DNA from: Simiduia aestuariiviva
GTDB lineage: Bacteria; Pseudomonadota; Gammaproteobacteria; Pseudomonadales; Cellvibrionaceae
Reading direction: 5' to 3'
DNA: 64,000 nucleotides
NCBI RefSeq assembly: GCF_014192475.1
Contig: NZ_JACHXZ010000005.1
Coordinates: 1 to 64,000 of the forward strand
A program made the position numbers and the translations under genes. This document shows, in pieces, positions 60,236-64,000 of the stretch (positions are counted from its first letter, which is position 1; every line of letters begins with the position of its first letter). The notes under the pieces are model-generated. The model had not been told where the DNA came from. It was given only the letters and a program-made list of their open reading frames with translations, and searched no databases.

Positions 60236-60378
60236 CCCTTAATAATTTCATTTAAATCAAAGGGTTATGGTTTTTTGTGGCGGGGGTAGTTAGGCCTGGT
60301 GTAAAAAGCTTCGACAGCGGCAGTCCGATGGTCACAACGTTGCGGCCATCGGTGCTAGAGAGGGCAGTATTTGTGGCG

Positions 60379-60780
60379 TTAATGCATTGCTTCGAGTTCG
60401 ACAAACTGACTGTAGAGCCCGTTGTTGTCATAGGCGGCGATCTCAAATTCGTAGATGCCGTTGAGATCTTCAAAGGTGTAGTTGACCACTTCGATACCCT
60501 CGAAGACGATGTAAGTGAAATCGGCATCGAACTGTTCGCGGTAACGAATTTCAAAGCCGCCAATTTCTTGGGGGAGCAGCGGGTCACCGTTTTCGCGGTA
60601 CTCCGGTAGGCGCCAAGTGACCAGGGCCTGACCCGAAATAAAATTCACATCCGGTGGCGGTGTAGGGGTGACTATGGGCTGCGGAGTAGGTTCTTCCAGT
60701 TCAGCGTCTTCAGAGCCGCCTCCGCCACAGGCGATTAAGGATATTGCGGCGACAATAAGCAGAGTTTTTTTATAGTGCAT
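60379..60780 (-). CDS. Small lipoprotein with a fibronectin III-like domain
   Basis: The product is 133 aa. The lipobox LIACGG gives Cys18. A glycine- and proline-rich acidic spacer (residues 19-48) is followed by a beta-rich domain of about 85 residues whose pattern (ALVTWRLP, FEIRYREQF, YEFEIAAYDNNGLYS) fits a fibronectin type III fold. It is probably anchored in the outer membrane. No close family is recognised. It lies between the PEP-CTERM genes and prsR; the 205-bp gap below it holds the sigma-54 promoter at 60220 and nothing else I can support. Confidence 0.78.
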   Translation of the reverse strand: MHYKKTLLIVAAISLIACGGGGSEDAELEEPTPQPIVTPTPPPDVNFISGQALVTWRLPEYRENGDPLLPQEIGGFEIRYREQFDADFTYIVFEGIEVVNYTFEDLNGIYEFEIAAYDNNGLYSQFVELEAMH

Positions 60781-60849
60781 TTCGAAATTACTAATTATGT
60801 TTTTTATTGATATTGTAATGTGGCGATTTAGCGGTACTTTGACAAGTGA

Positions 60850-60888
60850 TTGAGACGACAGTTAATTGCAGTGTGACTGACGTCTCAA
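60850..60888. repeat. Inverted repeat between prsR and the lipoprotein gene
   Basis: TTGAGACGACAGT (60850-60862) pairs with ACTGACGTCTCAA (60876-60888) with 12 of 13 positions matching and a 13-nt loop. No T-run follows on either strand, so it is not a typical terminator. It could be a regulator-binding palindrome or an mRNA structure. Confidence 0.6.
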
Positions 60889-60917
60889 GTAGCTGTGTGC
60901 ATTGGCTATTTTAGACC

Positions 60918-62279
60918 TTAATGTTCGGCTACTTTGAGTTCGTATTTCTTGATTAGGTCATAAAAGGTTGGCCGTGTTATGCCGAGTAACTTGGCTGCTG
61001 TTGAAATGTTGTTGTCTGACATGCTGAGCGCCTGTGTGATGGCGGCCTTTTCGGCCTCACTGCGCACCTGACGCAGGTTGAGGCTCAGCTCATTGCTGGG
61101 GCGCAAGCCGAGGTCGTCACAGTTGATCATCTTGCTGTCGGCCATGATGACGGAGCGTTTGATTTTGTTTTCCATTTCGCGCACGTTGCCGGGCCAATTG
61201 TGGGCTTCGATTGCGGATATCGCTTCGGGGGTGAAGTCGTTAATGATTTGATTGTGCTCTTTGGCGAACCGGCGCTTAAAGTGACGGGCGAGCAAGACTT
61301 TGTCGCCGCAGCGTTCACGCAGCGGTGGAATGGCGACGGTAATTTCACTGATGCGGTAGTAGAGGTCTTCGCGGAATGTGCCCTCGGCCACCATGGTTTC
61401 TAAATTTTGGTTGGTGGCGCAAATGACGCGCACGTCAACGGCAACTTCTTTGTGGCCGCCCAGGCGTTCGATTACGCGCTCTTGCAAGAAGCGCAGTAGC
61501 TTGGCCTGTAAATTCAGGGGCATGTCGCCGATTTCATCGAGAAACAGCGTGCCGTTGTTGGCGGTTTCTATCTTGCCAAGGGTTTGCTTGGCGGCACCCG
61601 TAAACGCGCCTTTTTCGTAGCCAAACAATTCGCTCTCGATGAGGTTCTCTGGCACCGCGGCACAATTGATGGCCACAAAGCGCTGTTCTGCGCGGGGCGA
61701 CAGGTTGTGAATGGCGCGCGCCATGACTTCTTTACCGGTGCCGCTTTCACCCAAAATGCAGCAGGTGACGTTGGTGGGGGCGATTTTTTCGAGGGTGCGG
61801 CAGATTTTAAGCATGGCGGGATCGTTGGTGATCAAGCCGTTGAGCGGTTGCTGCTGCACTTCTTGCAGGCGCCGGTTTTCTGCTTCGAGCTGGTGGATGT
61901 GGAATGCTCGCTGGACGATTAGGTCTAGGGCGTTGGGGTCCACGGGCTTTTGGTAGTAATCGTAGGCACCCATACCGATGGCGGTAACGGCGTGCTCGTG
62001 ACCGGTCTTGCCAGTCATTACGATGATTTTGGTGTGTGGTGCTAAGCGCAGGATATCTTGCACGCACCTAAAGCCTTCTTCGACGCCGTCTTCATCGGGC
62101 GGCAACCCCAAATCCTGAATGACCACGGCGGCTTCGTGCTTGCGCACAGCGGTGCTGGCCTCTTCGCGATTTTCTGCAAATACCGTTTCGTACTGCTCGA
62201 AGTGCCAGCGCAATTGGCTTTGCAGCCCTCGATCGTCTTCGACAATCAGCAGGATGGGTTTGTCAGTTGAGTTGCTCAT
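60918..62279 (-). CDS. prsR: PrsR, sigma-54 response regulator of the PEP-CTERM system
   Basis: The product is 453 aa of the NtrC type. The receiver domain has Glu14-Asp15-Asp16 and the phospho-acceptor Asp56 (VIQDLGLP). The AAA+ domain has GESGTGKEVMARAIH, the sigma-54-contact loop GAFTGA and FLDEIGDMPL. A Fis-type helix-turn-helix closes the protein (DNNISTAAKLLGITRPTFYD). It pairs with PrsK, whose gene overlaps it by 17 nt. Two sigma-54 promoters within 3 kb are likely targets. Confidence 0.95.
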   Translation of the reverse strand: MSNSTDKPILLIVEDDRGLQSQLRWHFEQYETVFAENREEASTAVRKHEAAVVIQDLGLPPDEDGVEEGFRCVQDILRLAPHTKIIVMTGKTGHEHAVTAIGMGAYDYYQKPVDPNALDLIVQRAFHIHQLEAENRRLQEVQQQPLNGLITNDPAMLKICRTLEKIAPTNVTCCILGESGTGKEVMARAIHNLSPRAEQRFVAINCAAVPENLIESELFGYEKGAFTGAAKQTLGKIETANNGTLFLDEIGDMPLNLQAKLLRFLQERVIERLGGHKEVAVDVRVICATNQNLETMVAEGTFREDLYYRISEITVAIPPLRERCGDKVLLARHFKRRFAKEHNQIINDFTPEAISAIEAHNWPGNVREMENKIKRSVIMADSKMINCDDLGLRPSNELSLNLRQVRSEAEKAAITQALSMSDNNISTAAKLLGITRPTFYDLIKKYELKVAEH

Positions 62280-64000
62280 AGTGCGTGCGATTTCCTTGCG
62301 GCGCTTGCGTTTCTGTTGGCACGTGTACCGGCAGTGAGAAGGTCACTTTGGTGCCTTGCTCCACCTGGCTTACTACGTCCAAGCTGCCCTTAAGTTCCTT
62401 GATATATTCCCGCGATAGGTAGGCGCCAATGCCCATGCCTTTGCCCGATTTTGTGGTGTCAAAGGGCCTAAATAAGCGATTGTGAATAAACTCCCAATCC
62501 ATGCCGCAGCCGGTGTCGCTTATGACAATGGTGGCGCTGTCATCGGTGAGCGAAAGTGTAACATGGACGCTGCCGTCTTCGTCCGTGGCATCTTGCGCAT
62601 TTTTGATGAAGTGACTGATGGTCATGACCAAGCGCATCATGTCTGCGCGCAGGCTGTGATCGCCATGGGCCAAATCGCTGGTGAGAATTTGCCGGCCGTT
62701 TTGGCTTTCGCTGATGGCCTGTTTCACCGCGTCGTAAATGCGGACTTCCTGTACCAATTCGCTGCTGTTGCGTTTGAGCTTTTTCAGCAGGTTGCGCATG
62801 CGCTCGACGGAGTTGCTAATGGTGATGATGGCGTCGTCAATGAAATCGGGATTGCGCTTGTGTTTCTCCGCGTTTTTGACCACCAAGGCCTGCTGGGCGA
62901 TGAGGTTGTTGAGGTCGTGAATAATGAAGGCCACCAGTTTGTTGTAGGTGTCGAACTGGCGGTTTTCTACGAGCTCTTCCGATTGTTGGTGCAGTTTTAA
63001 ATAGCTGGCCAGCTGGCGGCCCGTGGTTTTCAGTAGGTCGAGGTCTTCCCAGGTGAGCGGTGTGCCGCTCTGCGGTTCGCTCAGCGCCATAAAGCCGATC
63101 AATTCGGTACCGGCAATGAGGGGGAAAATTAGCCATAGGCCATCGATGTTTTCCGCCCACAGTGGCAGTAATTCATTGTGTTGGCTCAGGGTTTGGTTGT
63201 CTTTTGCCGCCGGGAAAAACACCCATTCTGATTTGAGCAAGGTTTTGCAGAACGGGCTGTTGGCGGGTTCGCTGGCCAGGTGCAGTTGGCTGTTAAGCGC
63301 CAGTTGAAACACGGGCACAAAGTGGTCGGATTGGCGCACCCACAGCGCGCCGCCTGGCGCTTTGGTGATGGAGGCGGCGGCTAGAAATGCGCGTTGATTG
63401 GCCTCGTTGCCGTCTTCTGTGGGCATGGCTAAAAAATTGATCAGGCGCAGCCACTCAGAGCGGTAATCGTATTTATGTCGAAAGAGGTGTTTGTTCAGTT
63501 GTACGGATAGTCGCGCGCGCAGGCGCGATGATACGAGCAGCGTCAAAATTACCAGTGAGGCGCCAATCAGCACGATGCTGTAGACCACTGAGCCCCAGTT
63601 GCCGCTGTAGATCCGCACATAGTAGCCACCCAGTGCGAGCACCATGAACAGCGAGCCCACGGCCAACAGCGAGGTGGTATAAAACGCGATGGGGCGCGAC
63701 AGCGCGATGCTGGCGGGTAGCGGGACTTGGTGACCTAACAGCTGCATGCCAATGGATAAGAATAACGTGACCCCGATGGATACCGCAGCCCGCGATTGCC
63801 ACAGCAGCGGGTCGAACTCTTGAAAGATGATGGCGTGACTGTAGAGGTAGACGTCGTACAAAAAGAGTGCCCCCAAACAGATGCATATCAGTTTGTTGGG
63901 GCGGTTGTTTTGAGTGGCGTAGCGGTACACCTGCTCTACGCCCACGAGGCACGCCACCGACAGCAGCAGTACAAGCCAGGTGGAAACGTGATAGAGCGGT
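62263..64000 (-). CDS. prsK: PrsK, histidine kinase of the PEP-CTERM system (partial)
   Basis: The frame is open to the end of the window, so the N-terminus is missing; 578 codons are visible. It has several membrane helices at the visible N-terminal side, a GAF-like domain (about 200 residues), a dimerisation domain with the phospho-acceptor His in FIIHDLNNLIAQQ, and a GHKL ATPase domain (HFIKNAQDATDEDG, ISDTGCGMDW, GKGMGIGAYLSREYI). The HDLNN box is typical of PrsK. It would sense an envelope signal and phosphorylate PrsR. Confidence 0.93.
   Translation of the reverse strand, partial: PLYHVSTWLVLLLSVACLVGVEQVYRYATQNNRPNKLICICLGALFLYDVYLYSHAIIFQEFDPLLWQSRAAVSIGVTLFLSIGMQLLGHQVPLPASIALSRPIAFYTTSLLAVGSLFMVLALGGYYVRIYSGNWGSVVYSIVLIGASLVILTLLVSSRLRARLSVQLNKHLFRHKYDYRSEWLRLINFLAMPTEDGNEANQRAFLAAASITKAPGGALWVRQSDHFVPVFQLALNSQLHLASEPANSPFCKTLLKSEWVFFPAAKDNQTLSQHNELLPLWAENIDGLWLIFPLIAGTELIGFMALSEPQSGTPLTWEDLDLLKTTGRQLASYLKLHQQSEELVENRQFDTYNKLVAFIIHDLNNLIAQQALVVKNAEKHKRNPDFIDDAIITISNSVERMRNLLKKLKRNSSELVQEVRIYDAVKQAISESQNGRQILTSDLAHGDHSLRADMMRLVMTISHFIKNAQDATDEDGSVHVTLSLTDDSATIVISDTGCGMDWEFIHNRLFRPFDTTKSGKGMGIGAYLSREYIKELKGSLDVVSQVEQGTKVTFSLPVHVPTETQAPQGNRTHYEQLN

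Noticed and set aside
60277-60609. Plus-strand frame of 110 codons over the lipoprotein gene
   Set aside because: It is antisense to the lipoprotein with a clear lipobox and has no supporting start signal.

Overview
The window reads as a chromosomal segment of a marine-type gammaproteobacterium. The S10-spc-alpha ribosomal gene order is the standard gammaproteobacterial one, uvrA lies near a YajR-like transporter gene and ssb as in Pseudomonas and its relatives, and a type A exosortase (XrtA/PEP-CTERM) exopolysaccharide locus is present, as in many Cellvibrionales-like bacteria. The order-level guess is inference from gene content only. No tRNA, rRNA, insertion sequence or CRISPR array was seen.

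Region 1 (1-14230, + strand) holds the end of tuf and the uninterrupted S10, spc and alpha operons (rpsJ to rplQ, with secY, rpmJ and rpoA). A strong promoter lies in front of rpsJ, a hairpin and promoter separate spc from alpha, and a rho-independent terminator follows rplQ.

Region 2 (14374-24817) holds uvrA (-), a complete curli-type functional amyloid locus on one strand in the order csgD-csgE-csgF-csgG-csgB-csgA (-), a small secreted alanine-rich protein of unknown role (-), then a YajR-like MFS transporter gene (+) and ssb (+). The amyloid genes sit between uvrA and the transporter-ssb pair, which are close neighbours in related genomes. The CsgA-like subunit is about three times longer in repeat content than E. 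coli CsgA.

Region 3 (24922 to the end) is one large XrtA/PEP-CTERM exopolysaccharide and protein-sorting locus. Sugar-nucleotide genes come first: manC, a UDP-sugar dehydrogenase, a UDP-glucuronate 4-epimerase and an XrtA-type deacetylase. A 14-gene + strand run (29826-48200) encodes the initiating sugar-phosphate transferase, export lipoprotein, chain-length protein, a TPR protein fused to a BY-kinase-like domain with a broken P-loop, an outer-membrane barrel, the PrsT TPR lipoprotein, acyl- and glycosyltransferases, a Wzx flippase, an aspartyl/asparaginyl hydroxylase-like protein and a Wzy/ligase-type polymerase. A converging - strand run led by xrtA-epsI (58376 down to 49391) adds glycosyltransferases, a CapK-like adenylate-forming enzyme and a second deacetylase. 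Two PEP-CTERM substrates, a small lipoprotein and the PrsK/PrsR two-component system close the window.

Both PEP-CTERM genes have well-formed sigma-54 (-24/-12) promoters, which fits control by PrsR, a sigma-54 activator encoded beside them. The middle of the locus (about 41.8-51.4 kb) is visibly AT-rich and looks like an exchangeable, strain-specific sugar-assembly block set inside the conserved XrtA framework.
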